From Bacteroidota bacterium (GTDB lineage: Bacteria; Bacteroidota; Bacteroidia; Chitinophagales; Chitinophagaceae), in the NCBI GenBank assembly GCA_013289015.1, contig JABDAV010000001.1, forward strand, positions 34,895 through 98,894: a stretch of DNA of 64,000 nt, in the 5' to 3' direction. Made by a program: the position numbers and the translations under genes. Positions within the stretch are counted from its first letter, which is position 1. Each line of letters begins with the position of its first letter. The notes under the pieces are model-generated. The model made no database searches, was not told the DNA's origin, and saw only the letters and a program-made list of their open reading frames with translations. Of this stretch, positions 18,189 through 28,065 are shown piece after piece.

Positions 18189-19256
18189 ATGTTTACAATA
18201 GATGCACATCTTGATCTTAGCATGAACGCAATGGAATGGAATCGTGATTTGCGTAAATCTGTGTTTGAACTGCGTGAAAGTGAAGCTGGTTTGCATGATA
18301 AACCTGATCGTGCAAAGGGAACTGTTGCATTTCCTGAACTAAGAAAGGGTAATGTTGGATTGGTAGTAGCAACACAAATTGCGAGATATGTTTCCCCCGG
18401 AAATCCTTTGCCGGGCTGGCATTCACCAGAACAGGCATGGGCGCAAACACAGTCCCAGCTTGTATGGTATAAAGAAATGGAAGCCTGCAATGAAATGAAA
18501 ATGATCACCAATATTCATGAATTGAATAAACATGTTGAGTTATGGATGAATGATAACAACATGCAAAAACCTATCGGTTATATTTTAAGTTTGGAAGGAG
18601 CTGATTCAATTGTTTCAGTTGATTATCTGCAGCGCGCATATGATTATGGTTTGCGTGCTGTTGGTCCTGCGCATTATGGCCCTGGCCGTTATGCAAACGG
18701 AACAGATGCAACAGGACATTTGAATACGGATGGCAAGGCCTTATTAAAAGAAATGGAACGTTTAAATATTATTCTGGATGCAACACATTTGTGCGATGAT
18801 GCATTTTGGGACGCTATGAATTTGTTTCATGGTAATGTTTGGGCAAGCCATAATAACTGCAGGAAATTTGTAAATCATAATCGTCAATACAGCGATGAAC
18901 AAATAAAAGTTTTAATAGAACGCGATGCTGTTATTGGCGCTTCCTTTGATGCGTGGATGCTTGTACCTAACTGGAAGCGGGGTACACCAACACCTGAAAA
19001 TATGGGATGCGATCTTAAAAAAGTGATAGATAACATTGATCATATTTGCCAGCTTTCAGGAAATAGTTTACATGCTGGTATAGGTTCTGATCTTGATGGC
19101 GCTTTTGGTAAAGAACAATGCCCTTATGATCTTGAAACAATTGCCCATCTCAACAAAGTTCCCGCATTATTAAAGCAACACGGTTATTCAGGCAACGACG
19201 TTGAAAATATTATGCATGGAAACTGGCTCAGGTTTTTAAGAAATGCATGGAAATAA
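18189..19256 (+). CDS. membrane dipeptidase (peptidase family M19)
   Basis: 355 aa from the ATG at 18189. The ORF track starts at a TTG at 18147, but the enzyme fold begins with MFTIDAHLDLSMN, the usual first strand of M19 proteins. Zinc ligands are seen as His7 and Asp9 of DAHLD, a central Glu in SLEGAD, and His residues in LDATHL and ASHNNCR; IGSDLDG supplies the late Asp. Family members hydrolyse dipeptides, including ones with a D-amino acid. No signal peptide is present with this start. It follows paralog 8 by about 60 bp and may be part of the same unit. Confidence 0.88.
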   Translation: MFTIDAHLDLSMNAMEWNRDLRKSVFELRESEAGLHDKPDRAKGTVAFPELRKGNVGLVVATQIARYVSPGNPLPGWHSPEQAWAQTQSQLVWYKEMEACNEMKMITNIHELNKHVELWMNDNNMQKPIGYILSLEGADSIVSVDYLQRAYDYGLRAVGPAHYGPGRYANGTDATGHLNTDGKALLKEMERLNIILDATHLCDDAFWDAMNLFHGNVWASHNNCRKFVNHNRQYSDEQIKVLIERDAVIGASFDAWMLVPNWKRGTPTPENMGCDLKKVIDNIDHICQLSGNSLHAGIGSDLDGAFGKEQCPYDLETIAHLNKVPALLKQHGYSGNDVENIMHGNWLRFLRNAWK

Positions 19257-19363
19257 AAAATAATTTTTTCACTTTAATTCTGCTTTAAAATTGTTTCTTG
19301 CAAAAATGTTCTGAAATTGTTATTCCTCATTTAATAAAATAAGCGCTCATTTATTTTTACTTC

Positions 19364-21226
19364 ATGAAATTAATTATTACTATTACCTGCATTGCTTTTT
19401 TTTGTCTTCAGTTAACTGCACAAACATTGCCTGTGGCCCTGAATTACCAAAATGCTTATGATAAACAGACCCGTTCAATGGATGGGAAGCCCGGAAAAAA
19501 TTACTGGCAAAATACAGCCGCATACAACATTGCTGTAAGCTTTGATCCTGCATCAAGAGTTGTTTCAGGTACAGAAACTATAGTGTATTCAAATAATAGT
19601 CCTGATACATTAAATACTATCGGCTTCAAGTTGTATCCGAACTTGTATCAGAAAGGAGCAGAGCGTGATCAGCCAATTAAAAGTGCTGATGTAAGCGATG
19701 GCGTGCAGATACGGGACTTTGCGGTAGGTGGAGCTCACCTGTCTCCGGATTCATTGGATATAGAGGCAACCAATATGTATGTGCCGGTATCCGGTTTATT
19801 ACCCGGCGGACAGATGCAATTCAATATTTCATTTTCATATGTGCTGAACAAAACTTCACACCTGAGAACAGGCATGGTAGATGATAGCTCAGCATTCATT
19901 GCATATTTCTTTCCGCGCATTGCCGTGTATGATGATATTGATGGCTGGAATAAAATTCCTTATACAGGAACGCCTGAAATGTATAATGATTTTTGTTCGT
20001 TTAATATTGCCGTAACTGTTCCCAAAAATTATATTGTTTGTGCAACCGGTAACCTGCTGAATGCAGCCGAAGTGTATGCCCCTTCCATCGTACAACGCAT
20101 CGGCGAAGCAGAAAAAAATGATGGCATTACAAAAGTGATCGATACATCAGACCTGCAGCAAGGAAACATAACTGCTCAAAATCTAACCAATACATGGAAG
20201 TTCAGTGCAGACAGCGTTACAGACTTTGTGTTTGCAACAAGCAATCATTATATATGGTATTCAAGCAGCCTTGTAGTTGATCCTTCAACACAAAGAAGAA
20301 CAAGGGTAGATGCTGTTTTTAATCCGCAACATGCAGATTATTTCAAAGTTATTAATCAGGCAAGAAAAACAGTTGAATTGATGAGTTATACGCTTCCTGC
20401 ATGGCCTTATCCTTATCCTCATGAAACAGTGTTTGATGGCCTTGACCAGATGGAATATCCTATGATGGTAAATGACAATCCTGTTGAAGATAATGCGGAT
20501 GGAATAGAGTTAACCGACCATGAAATATTTCATACAATGTTTCCATTTTATATGGGCATTAATGAAACAAAATACGGATGGATGGATGAAGGCTGGGCAA
20601 CGTTAGGAGAGTGGCTGCTTTCACCCATGATAGATTCAACCATTGAACCGGATGATTATGGCATGGATGCTTATGATAACAGCGCTGACCACGATTTTGA
20701 CGTACCCATTACTACACTAAGCACCCAGCAAAACGAAGAGAGTTATTTCCTCAATTCATATCCCAAACCCGGCATGGGTTATCTGTATATAAAAGATATG
20801 CTGGGCGATAAATTGTTTACAACTGCATTGCATTATTATATTCAGCAATGGCACGGCAAACACCCGATGCCACTTGATTTTTTCAATTGCATGAATACCG
20901 GCAGCGGAAAAGATATGAATTGGTTCTGGAAGAAATGGTTTTATGAAAACGGTTATCCTGATCTCGCCATAACAAACGTAAAACAAAGCGGTACACAGGT
21001 TACTGTAACAGTTGAGATGAAAGGCAGTAAACCTGTTCCCGTTGATATTACGGTTTATTATAAAAACGGTTCAACGAAAACATTGCATCAAAGCATTGCA
21101 GTATGGGAAAACAGTGTTACAACCTCATTAAGCTTTACAGCAACCGGTTCAATTAAAAAAATTGTTTTAGGTGATGTTCATGATGCAGACAGCTATCCCT
21201 CTAATAACGTATGGAAGATGAAATAG
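19364..21226 (+). CDS. M1-family zinc aminopeptidase, exported
   Basis: 620 aa with a signal peptide (FCLQLTAQ). The gluzincin signature HEIFH near residue 386, followed by DEGWATLGEW, supplies the zinc-binding His, His and Glu. An N-terminal saddle domain with VSGTETIVYSNN and a C-terminal beta-rich domain follow the M1 plan. The usual GxMEN substrate motif appears as GLDQMEYPMM, so the N-terminal amine-binding Glu is present but the context differs. It would trim peptides in the periplasm. It is the third peptidase gene in about 10 kb. Confidence 0.9.
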   Translation: MKLIITITCIAFFCLQLTAQTLPVALNYQNAYDKQTRSMDGKPGKNYWQNTAAYNIAVSFDPASRVVSGTETIVYSNNSPDTLNTIGFKLYPNLYQKGAERDQPIKSADVSDGVQIRDFAVGGAHLSPDSLDIEATNMYVPVSGLLPGGQMQFNISFSYVLNKTSHLRTGMVDDSSAFIAYFFPRIAVYDDIDGWNKIPYTGTPEMYNDFCSFNIAVTVPKNYIVCATGNLLNAAEVYAPSIVQRIGEAEKNDGITKVIDTSDLQQGNITAQNLTNTWKFSADSVTDFVFATSNHYIWYSSSLVVDPSTQRRTRVDAVFNPQHADYFKVINQARKTVELMSYTLPAWPYPYPHETVFDGLDQMEYPMMVNDNPVEDNADGIELTDHEIFHTMFPFYMGINETKYGWMDEGWATLGEWLLSPMIDSTIEPDDYGMDAYDNSADHDFDVPITTLSTQQNEESYFLNSYPKPGMGYLYIKDMLGDKLFTTALHYYIQQWHGKHPMPLDFFNCMNTGSGKDMNWFWKKWFYENGYPDLAITNVKQSGTQVTVTVEMKGSKPVPVDITVYYKNGSTKTLHQSIAVWENSVTTSLSFTATGSIKKIVLGDVHDADSYPSNNVWKMK

Positions 21227-21284
21227 AGTTAATATGAAAGCGCAAAGCGATATGCCCTGCGCTTAAACATTTAACCGTTCAGGT

Positions 21285-22478
21285 CTAAGATATTTTGGTG
21301 AACTCAACTCTGCGGTTCATGGCTTTGCCTTCAGGTGTATCATTGCTTCCTATGGGTTTGCTTTCTCCAAAACCTTTTGTGGTAAGCCTTGAAGCATCAA
21401 TACCACTGGCAACAATAGCTGCTTTTACTGCATCTGAACGTTGTTGCGACAAGGTTAAGTTGGCTGCATCACTTCCATCGCCGTCTGTATGACCATCAAT
21501 TTCAAGTTTTAATGAAGGATTAGCCTGCATGTATTTTACAATGTCGTTTATTATACCCATGCTTTCAGGTTTTAAGGTTGATTTATTTACATCGAAGTTA
21601 ATGCCATGGGTAACAAATTTTCCTTCAGTCATTAACTTATCAAGCATGTTCATGATTGCGTCGTCTGCAACTTTAAAATCTTTAAAGATGATTGGGTCAT
21701 CCTGGTTGCCAATGCCTTCGCAATCTAATTTTACCGGTGTAAAATCACAATGAGGTACCGTAAGCACCCTGTATTGATCCACATATACTTTTAGCTGATC
21801 GTTTTTATAAACGATTGCAATATGGTGCCATTTATTCAAATAATTTTCGCCCTCTATAGACGAAGGGAAGCTACCTGAAAAACTTTTTTCCCCGGTAAAT
21901 ATTGCCTCGGCTGAAGTTGTTTGCACATTTATGGTATTGCCATCAGCATTATAGAAATATACAAGCATTCCGTACGCGCCACCTGTCATGTATGTATCAT
22001 ATTCAACTGAAAAATTACTAGTGAGATAACTTTCTGTTTTCATTCGTGGTGCAACTTCGCAATAATTGCCATCAGTCAACTTAAAAACAGGCACGCCTGA
22101 AAAATTATTTACCACAGCCTGGCCTTTATTCAAATCCCAATGTGCAGGAAATTCTCCGTCCTGGTCTGTTGCAAAATTGTCTGCGAAAATTATTTTATCG
22201 CCGGCACGGAAATCATAATTCTGGTACGCGGTTACAGAGGGAGGAGTGGAAGAAGATGCATCGGTGGTGCTATTGTTTGTTGAACTATCAGTGCCAGGTT
22301 GACCGGCGCTATTTGAACTATTTCCCGATTGATCAACTGTTTTATCAACAGTATTATTTGCCTTATCAGTTGTTTTTTCTTTAGCATGTTGAATAATATT
22401 TTTCAATTGAGCATTGGAAAAATTAAACACCAATAATAATACGGTTACTGTAATAATTTTGCAAAGCAGTCTTTTCAT
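21285..22478 (-). CDS. OmpA-family protein with N-terminal LamG-like domain
   Basis: About 397 aa from the ATG at 22478, chosen because MKRLLCKIITVTVLLLVFNFSNAQ is a clean signal peptide; the track start is nine codons earlier. A low-complexity Ser/Thr/Asn/Asp linker follows, then a concanavalin/LamG-like beta domain (about 85-250), then the OmpA peptidoglycan-binding domain with LEIDGHTDGDG, LSQQRSDAV, LTTKGFGESKPIGSN and NRRVEF. It probably ties the outer membrane or an extracellular complex to the cell wall. Confidence 0.88.
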   Translation of the reverse strand: MKRLLCKIITVTVLLLVFNFSNAQLKNIIQHAKEKTTDKANNTVDKTVDQSGNSSNSAGQPGTDSSTNNSTTDASSSTPPSVTAYQNYDFRAGDKIIFADNFATDQDGEFPAHWDLNKGQAVVNNFSGVPVFKLTDGNYCEVAPRMKTESYLTSNFSVEYDTYMTGGAYGMLVYFYNADGNTINVQTTSAEAIFTGEKSFSGSFPSSIEGENYLNKWHHIAIVYKNDQLKVYVDQYRVLTVPHCDFTPVKLDCEGIGNQDDPIIFKDFKVADDAIMNMLDKLMTEGKFVTHGINFDVNKSTLKPESMGIINDIVKYMQANPSLKLEIDGHTDGDGSDAANLTLSQQRSDAVKAAIVASGIDASRLTTKGFGESKPIGSNDTPEGKAMNRRVEFTKIS

Positions 22479-22567
22479 AAAATTTTGATTAATTAGTAAA
22501 AGCAAAAATAAATTTTAAATCGTACCTGGCTTCTTCGTATAAAAAATATGATTTTTTAAAGTTTGTA

Positions 22568-23668
22568 TTATTCTTCAGGAGATTCTTCAATGGCTTCATC
22601 TGTGGCATTTGCAATAATCATATTACTCATTTTTCGTAAAGGGTTACTATGGTTCTCATCGTAAGCAGCACGTTGTTTAATAATATCGACGCATTCAAAA
22701 ATCGCTGCTAAAAAAGAAGACGGATCAGCCTTGCCTTTACCGGCAATATCGAATGCAGTGCCATGATCAGGGCTTGTTCTTACAACAGGCATTCCTGCTG
22801 TAAAATTTACACCATCACCAATAGCTAAAGATTTAAAAGGTATTAATCCTTGATCATGATACATGGCCAGTACTGCATCAACATCTGTATAACCGGCCCT
22901 TGCAAAAAATGCATCTGCACTAAATGGACCGAATGCGAATATGCCTTTGTCTTTCGCTTCTTTAATAGCAGGTTTAATAATGATTTGTTCTTCATCACCT
23001 ACCAAACCTTCATCGCCGGCATGCGGATTTAAACCCAACACAGCGATTTTAGGTTTATCTATACCAAAATCACGTTTAAGACTTTCGTTTAATACCTGCA
23101 GCTTGCTTAAAATATTTTCCCTTGTAATGTGCGAAGCGATATCTTTTACAGGAACATGCTCTGTAACCAATGCTACACGCAGGTTTGACGCGACCATCAA
23201 CATAACCACATCTTTTAAATCAAATGCATGTTGCAGGTAAGGTGTGTGGCCGGTGAAATTAAAATCTTGCGATTGTATATTTTTTTTGTGTAAAGGCGCA
23301 GTAACAAGGCCATTAATTTGCCCTTGTTTTAAAGCGTCTGTTGCATATTGCAAAGAAAGCCTTGCATACTTTCCACCGATTTCATTTAACTGCCCTGCGT
23401 TAATGGCAACTTCTTCATCCCAGCAATTAAAAACATTCAGTTGTTTGGTGTTGATCTTCGTAAAATCTTTTATGCTTTGATAGGTGAAATTTATATCAGG
23501 CAAAGATTTCCTGTAAAAGTTTATGCTTTTATTGCTCGCAAAAATTATGGGCGAACATTGATCAAGTATGCGGCTGTCACTCAACGTTTTTATAATAAGC
23601 TCAATGCCGATGCCGTTCAAATCACCGCAGGTAAATCCAATCAATGGCTTTGACTGTTCTGTATTCAT
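22568..23668 (-). CDS. pdxA: 4-hydroxythreonine-4-phosphate dehydrogenase
   Basis: 366 aa. PdxA oxidises 4-phosphohydroxy-L-threonine in pyridoxal-phosphate synthesis. Family marks are GFTCGDLNGIGIELI at the N terminus, TAPLHKKNI, FTGHTPYL with a metal-site His, GLNPHAGDEGLVG, AMYHDQGLIPFK and VRTSPDHGTAFDIAGKG. It is some 30 residues longer than typical, with an extra C-terminal tail (NATDEAIEESPEE). It stands alone on the minus strand between the OmpA-like gene and the LigD-type gene. Confidence 0.95.
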   Translation of the reverse strand: MNTEQSKPLIGFTCGDLNGIGIELIIKTLSDSRILDQCSPIIFASNKSINFYRKSLPDINFTYQSIKDFTKINTKQLNVFNCWDEEVAINAGQLNEIGGKYARLSLQYATDALKQGQINGLVTAPLHKKNIQSQDFNFTGHTPYLQHAFDLKDVVMLMVASNLRVALVTEHVPVKDIASHITRENILSKLQVLNESLKRDFGIDKPKIAVLGLNPHAGDEGLVGDEEQIIIKPAIKEAKDKGIFAFGPFSADAFFARAGYTDVDAVLAMYHDQGLIPFKSLAIGDGVNFTAGMPVVRTSPDHGTAFDIAGKGKADPSSFLAAIFECVDIIKQRAAYDENHSNPLRKMSNMIIANATDEAIEESPEE

Positions 23669-23721
23669 TCAAAATTCTTTGCGGTAAAAGTAAATGAAAC
23701 TTATAATATGAGATCATCTCT

Positions 23722-24426
23722 TCAATGCTGAGATTTTATCGCCGCCTTACTGCTTTTCTTTGAAGATTTCTTCGCCGCCTTTTTGATAGATTTTTTAGCT
23801 GCCGGTTTTACTGTTTGCGCGCGATTGCTCTTCCAGATTTTATTACTCGTTTTTTCAACCTGCGCTATTGTTTTTTTTGAGATCACCGATTTATCTTTTT
23901 CGGTAACATCCTCCTGCGATGCATATGTATCGTTGTGTTTTATCAGCAGCCAGCTATTTTCACCCTGGTAACTTGTCTTTACCAATGCAAATTCACCTTT
24001 TAATTTTTTGCCATGCATTACAAATTTCAGGCTGCCTGCACCTAATTGCTTCAGCAAATTTTTTTCATTTTCTTTTTTGTTGGCTGAAACATTTTCCAAT
24101 GGTTCATATGTGCCTTCATCCCAAACAATCACAGTGCCCGCGCCATAATTTCCTTCGGGAATAATGCCTTCAAAACTCCTGTAATCAAACGGATGATCTT
24201 CTACCATCATTGCCAGTCTTTTTACAGAAGGATCAAGCGAAGGACCTTTCGGAACAGCCCAGCTTTTCAACACACCATCCATTTCCAACCTGAAATCATA
24301 ATGCAAACGCGATGCATCATGTTTTTGCACCACAAAAACCAGTTTGTTTTTTACAGTTGATTTTCCGCCTGCAGGCTCGGGCGTATTGGTAAAGCTGCGT
24401 TTCTTTTTATATAATGAAAGGCTCAT
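23722..24426 (-). CDS. stand-alone LigD 3'-phosphoesterase domain with basic tail
   Basis: 234 aa. Residues about 25-170 match the 3'-phosphoesterase module of DNA ligase D: FVVQKHDASRLHYDFRLEMDGVLKSWAVPKGPS, EDHPFDYRSFEGIIPEGNYGAG and VIVWDEGTYEP. The His and Asp of QKHDASRLHYDFR are the catalytic metal ligands. No ligase or polymerase domain is attached. The C-terminal ~45 residues are a histone-H1-like Lys/Ala/Ser tail (AAKKSSKKSSKAAIK), likely to bind DNA. It should clean 3' ends in DNA repair. No Ku gene is seen nearby. Confidence 0.88.
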   Translation of the reverse strand: MSLSLYKKKRSFTNTPEPAGGKSTVKNKLVFVVQKHDASRLHYDFRLEMDGVLKSWAVPKGPSLDPSVKRLAMMVEDHPFDYRSFEGIIPEGNYGAGTVIVWDEGTYEPLENVSANKKENEKNLLKQLGAGSLKFVMHGKKLKGEFALVKTSYQGENSWLLIKHNDTYASQEDVTEKDKSVISKKTIAQVEKTSNKIWKSNRAQTVKPAAKKSIKKAAKKSSKKSSKAAIKSQH

Positions 24427-24688
24427 TGAAATTGTTTTGAAAAGAATTGCAAATAATCAGCCAATAAAATGATGCACTGTTTGAAGTAACTATTAAAAAC
24501 ATTTAACAGGAACCCAAAGCTGTATAATAATATACAGTACAATTACTGCGACGCAATCATGCTCAACCGGAGTTCTTAGCCGGTAACCAAAATAAATAAT
24601 TCATAATCGCTAAAAGATGATGTCCTCATTATCCTCATATTATGCACGCATGTTTAATTTGTATAAAGCATACAAAATTTGATTGACG

Positions 24689-24696
24689 TATTTTTG
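24689..24696 (+). promoter_or_regulatory. possible -7 box for the cyanophycinase gene
   Basis: TATTTTTG matches TAnnTTTG and lies 20-27 nt before the chosen ATG at 24716, giving a short leader typical of the group. No clear -33 element is visible. The box falls inside the N-terminal extension of the track ORF, supporting the later start. Confidence 0.35.
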
Positions 24697-24715
24697 CGTA
24701 ACCAGTATTAAATTA

Positions 24716-25606
24716 ATGCAGATACCAACAGGAAAACTAATTGCAATCGGCGGCGCCGAAGACAAAGGAACGGAAGTAGAAAAAGGAGAAATTCATAAGA
24801 ACAATCTCAACTTTTTTGAATTGGGAATTTTACGCAGAATTGTTGAAGAAAGCGGCGGCATTAAAAAAAGAATTGAAGTTGTTACAACAGCATCCATGAT
24901 ACCATTCCAGGTAGGTGAAAACTACCTGAATGCTTTTGGTAAAATCGGCTGTGTGAATGTAGACCTGATGCATATACGCACCCGTGAAGACCTTACGCAT
25001 CCTGAATACCTTGAACGGTTGAAAGCATGCGACTGTATTATGTTCAGCGGCGGCAATCAAATGCGTTTAACGGCAACATTGGGCGGAACAAATTTTTTAA
25101 AAACTTTGTGTGAGAGATATTGGAATGAACAGATTGTTGTGGCGGGAACATCTGCAGGTGCAATGGCTATGAGCAATACAATGATCTATGAAGGCAATGC
25201 CGTCAGGGCGCATTTAAAAGGTGAAGTAAAGATCACTACAGGTTTGCGTTTGATCGATAACATTATCATAGATTCTCATTTTGAAAAACGCGGACGTTTT
25301 GTACGGCTTGCACAAGCCGTTGCCGGCAATCCTGCATGCATTGGAATCGGGTTGGGTGAAGATACCGGCATGATCATCACCGAAGGCAATAAGATGGAAG
25401 CAATCGGCAGTGGATTGATCGTAATAATTGATGGCCACGAAGTAATGCATACAAATATTGCAGACATTCCTGAAGGCAATCCCATGAGCATTGAAAACCT
25501 GCACGTACATTTTTGTGCAAGAGGCAATGGCTTTATAATTGATGAAAGAAAATTTATTGAGAAAATGGGAAAAGAAACTACGCCAATAATGAAAGATGTT
25601 GTTTAG
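24716..25606 (+). CDS. cyanophycinase-like peptidase (family S51)
   Basis: 296 aa from the ATG at 24716 (MQIPTGKLIAIGGAEDKG). The S51 fold marks are IAIGGAEDKG, MFSGGNQMRL, and the nucleophile motif VVAGTSAGAM; then IDSHFEKRGRFVRLAQAV and GIGLGEDTG follow the cyanophycinase pattern. Family members release beta-Asp-Arg dipeptides from cyanophycin; in Bacteroidota they are frequent without a neighbouring cyanophycin synthetase, and none is seen here. Its last 11 bp overlap the GDSL hydrolase gene. Confidence 0.9.
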   Translation: MQIPTGKLIAIGGAEDKGTEVEKGEIHKNNLNFFELGILRRIVEESGGIKKRIEVVTTASMIPFQVGENYLNAFGKIGCVNVDLMHIRTREDLTHPEYLERLKACDCIMFSGGNQMRLTATLGGTNFLKTLCERYWNEQIVVAGTSAGAMAMSNTMIYEGNAVRAHLKGEVKITTGLRLIDNIIIDSHFEKRGRFVRLAQAVAGNPACIGIGLGEDTGMIITEGNKMEAIGSGLIVIIDGHEVMHTNIADIPEGNPMSIENLHVHFCARGNGFIIDERKFIEKMGKETTPIMKDVV

Positions 25607-26309
25607 TTATTTTGCTTATGTAAGCATTTCCAATAGCCTTATCTGGATATTTCTTCTTGTCGCTATTGTCATGATCATTTCTTTTTTGAAAGACAAAAGA
25701 CCTGGAACAAAAAAAGTAATTTTTTTCGGAGATTCATTAACGCAGTTCGGCCTTGACCGGGATGGTTATATTACAGTTATGAAAAAAAAGCTGAAGCAGG
25801 AAGGCATAACAGATTACGATTTATTCGGCGCAGGAGTGAGTGGCAATAAGGTTTCTGATCTGTATGCAAGATTGATCAGAGATGTAATTACACAATCGAC
25901 GCATATCGCTGTTATATGGATCGGCGTAAATGATGTGTGGCATAAATATTCCCGCGGTGAAGGAACGGATGCAACTGTTTTTGAGAAAACCTACCGCGAT
26001 ATGGTTAAGCAATTACTGGAAGATAAAATAAAACTTTTGTTGGTAACGCCTGCTGTGATCGGTGAAAGAAATGATCATACAAATTATGCTGATGATGAGC
26101 TTGATGCTTATGCAGCTATTATAAAAAATATTGCAACTGATAACGAACTTTCGCTTTGCGATATGCGCGCTTTATTTCAACGCTATCAAATAAATAATAA
26201 CCCGCTTAATGCAGATAGCGGCATTCTTACAACAGACGGCGTTCATCTGAATAATACAGGCAATAAATTTGTTGCTGAAGAATTGTGGAAAGTGTTGAAA
26301 GAGGTGTAA
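25596..26309 (+). CDS. SGNH/GDSL-type hydrolase with N-terminal membrane anchor
   Basis: 237 aa. An N-terminal helix (SLIWIFLLVAIVMIISF) anchors the protein. Block I is VIFFGDSLTQFG with the catalytic Ser, block II GAGVSGNKV, block III WIGVNDVW, and block V DGVHLNNTGNK with the catalytic Asp and His. The substrate may be an acyl or acetyl ester; it cannot be told from sequence. The start overlaps the cyanophycinase stop, suggesting coupled expression. Confidence 0.88.
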   Translation: MLFSYFAYVSISNSLIWIFLLVAIVMIISFLKDKRPGTKKVIFFGDSLTQFGLDRDGYITVMKKKLKQEGITDYDLFGAGVSGNKVSDLYARLIRDVITQSTHIAVIWIGVNDVWHKYSRGEGTDATVFEKTYRDMVKQLLEDKIKLLLVTPAVIGERNDHTNYADDELDAYAAIIKNIATDNELSLCDMRALFQRYQINNNPLNADSGILTTDGVHLNNTGNKFVAEELWKVLKEV

Positions 26310-26534
26310 ACTGCAGGATGGGTTCCCCGTATCTCCTTCATACTGCCTCCATACCTGCTCTATACCTGTACCGTATTTACTGCGTGGTCTTTGTATCTTT
26401 TCATACCCGCTGCGGCATAAACTGAACGACAAAAACAATAATCGAAGTATACAGATCAATTGCAAAGAAGGCAATATAAACATTTATAGGCTGTGCCGCT
26501 ATATGGCTCAATAAATATCCAAAAATTCCTTAAA

Positions 26535-27437
26535 TTATTTTTTAAATGCAGGATGAAAGCTTTGCAATGTTTCCCTTAAATAATCCCTGTCTAAATGCGT
26601 ATAGATCTCAGTGGTGGTAATGCTTTCATGGCCAAGCATTTCCTGCACTGCCCGCAGGTCTGCACCGCCTTCAACCAAATGCGTTGCGAATGAATGGCGG
26701 AATGTATGCGGCGATATATTCTTTATAATGCCTGCTTTTTTTGCAAGGTCTTTAATAATATAAAAGATCATCACGCGCGAAAGGCTTTTTCCAAACTTGC
26801 TCAGGAATAAAAAATCTTCAAAATTTTTCTGCACAGTGATGTGATTGCGCACATGCTCTTTATAAATTTTAATGTGTTTAATGGCATCTCTTCCTATCGG
26901 CACTAATCTTTCTTTATCGCCTTTACCGGTAATGCGTACAAAATCAATATCAAGATAAAGGCAACTGATCTTTAAATTCACAGTTTCACTTACCCGCAAA
27001 CCACAGCTGTACATAGTTTCAAGAATAGCTTTGTTGCGCGCGCCATCAGGAGTGCTTAAATCTATCTTTGAAATAATTGCCTCTATTTCTTCAAAGCTTA
27101 AAATATCCGGCAATGCGCGCTTTAATCTCGGCGCTTCCAGCAAAACAGAAGGATCTTTTGTAATAATGTTTTCAATCAGGCAATACTTAAAAAAACTTTT
27201 CAATCCGGAAATAATTCTTGCCTGCGATGCTGCATTGATACCAAGCTTTGCTATTGACTGAACGAATTGCTGCAGATCTTTTAAGTTTATTTCCGCCGGT
27301 GTTTTTAGATCTTTTATCGTTTGTAAATACTGCGTTAGCTTTTCCAGGTCACGCAGGTATGCTTCAACAGAGTTATTGCTTAAAGATTTTTCAAGCTGCA
27401 GGTATGCTTTGTAACTTTTTTTATAAGGTTCCCACAT
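26535..27437 (-). CDS. xerD: tyrosine recombinase XerD/XerC type
   Basis: 300 aa, full length for Xer proteins. An N-terminal SAM-like core-binding domain (LQLEKSLSNNSVEAYLRDL) precedes the catalytic domain with Arg in CGLRVSETVNL, Lys in TGKGDKERLVP, HTFRHSFATHLVEGG, LGHESITTTEIYTH and the Tyr nucleophile. It probably resolves chromosome dimers at dif. This intact gene is separate from the recombinase fragment at 39.0-39.3 kb. Confidence 0.92.
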   Translation of the reverse strand: MWEPYKKSYKAYLQLEKSLSNNSVEAYLRDLEKLTQYLQTIKDLKTPAEINLKDLQQFVQSIAKLGINAASQARIISGLKSFFKYCLIENIITKDPSVLLEAPRLKRALPDILSFEEIEAIISKIDLSTPDGARNKAILETMYSCGLRVSETVNLKISCLYLDIDFVRITGKGDKERLVPIGRDAIKHIKIYKEHVRNHITVQKNFEDFLFLSKFGKSLSRVMIFYIIKDLAKKAGIIKNISPHTFRHSFATHLVEGGADLRAVQEMLGHESITTTEIYTHLDRDYLRETLQSFHPAFKK

Positions 27438-27534
27438 TTGTGAATTTCTGACCTGATTTTTAGATCTTTTTGTTTGAAGATAAACTTACATTCGTCCGGT
27501 AAATCAATTTGCAATCTACAATCTTCAGTAAATA

Positions 27535-28041
27535 ATGCAGCCGGTTAGCCTGTTTTCATTCAGAAAAAAAGTAAGTCTCTATAAAAAGGCTTTTAAAAAA
27601 TATTTGGGACGCATTGAAAAATTAAAACCAAAAGAACTTGACGATGTTGCTGAAAAAATTAATGCCGAAGTATGGCAGGAAATTGATTGTTTAACCTGCG
27701 CTAATTGCTGCAAAAGAATGACGCCGACTTTCACCCATAAAGATATACGACGCATTTCAAAACATTTGGATATGCGGCCTAAAGATTTTAAAGAACGCTG
27801 GCTTAGGTATGAAAAGAAAGATAAAGATTGGGTGAATATAAATCAGCCTTGCCAGTTTCTTGATCTTTCTACCAATATGTGTTCTGTTTATGAAGTACGC
27901 CCGGCCGATTGCGCCGGTTTTCCGCATCTTACCAAAAAGAAAATGGTTGATTACGTACATGTACATCAGCAGAATATTGAATATTGCCCTGCAACTTATA
28001 AGATGGTGGAGAAGATGATGGAGAAAATTAAGATTGGTTAA
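27535..28041 (+). CDS. YkgJ-type cysteine-cluster protein
   Basis: 168 aa. Cys residues are arranged as CLTCANCCKRM early, then CQFLDLSTNMCSVYEVRPADCAGFP and a late YCPA, the pattern of the YkgJ/UPF0153 Zn- or Fe-S-binding family. The N terminus is basic and helical. The role in the cell is not defined for this family. It is divergent from xerD with 97 bp between. Confidence 0.85.
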   Translation: MQPVSLFSFRKKVSLYKKAFKKYLGRIEKLKPKELDDVAEKINAEVWQEIDCLTCANCCKRMTPTFTHKDIRRISKHLDMRPKDFKERWLRYEKKDKDWVNINQPCQFLDLSTNMCSVYEVRPADCAGFPHLTKKKMVDYVHVHQQNIEYCPATYKMVEKMMEKIKIG

Positions 28042-28065
28042 TAGTTGATGGGTGATAGGTTATGG

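Noticed and set aside
26310-26534. Possible small gene between the GDSL hydrolase and xerD
   Set aside because: No frame with a start and balanced composition; the ORF 26172-26483 is a shadow of the hydrolase gene.
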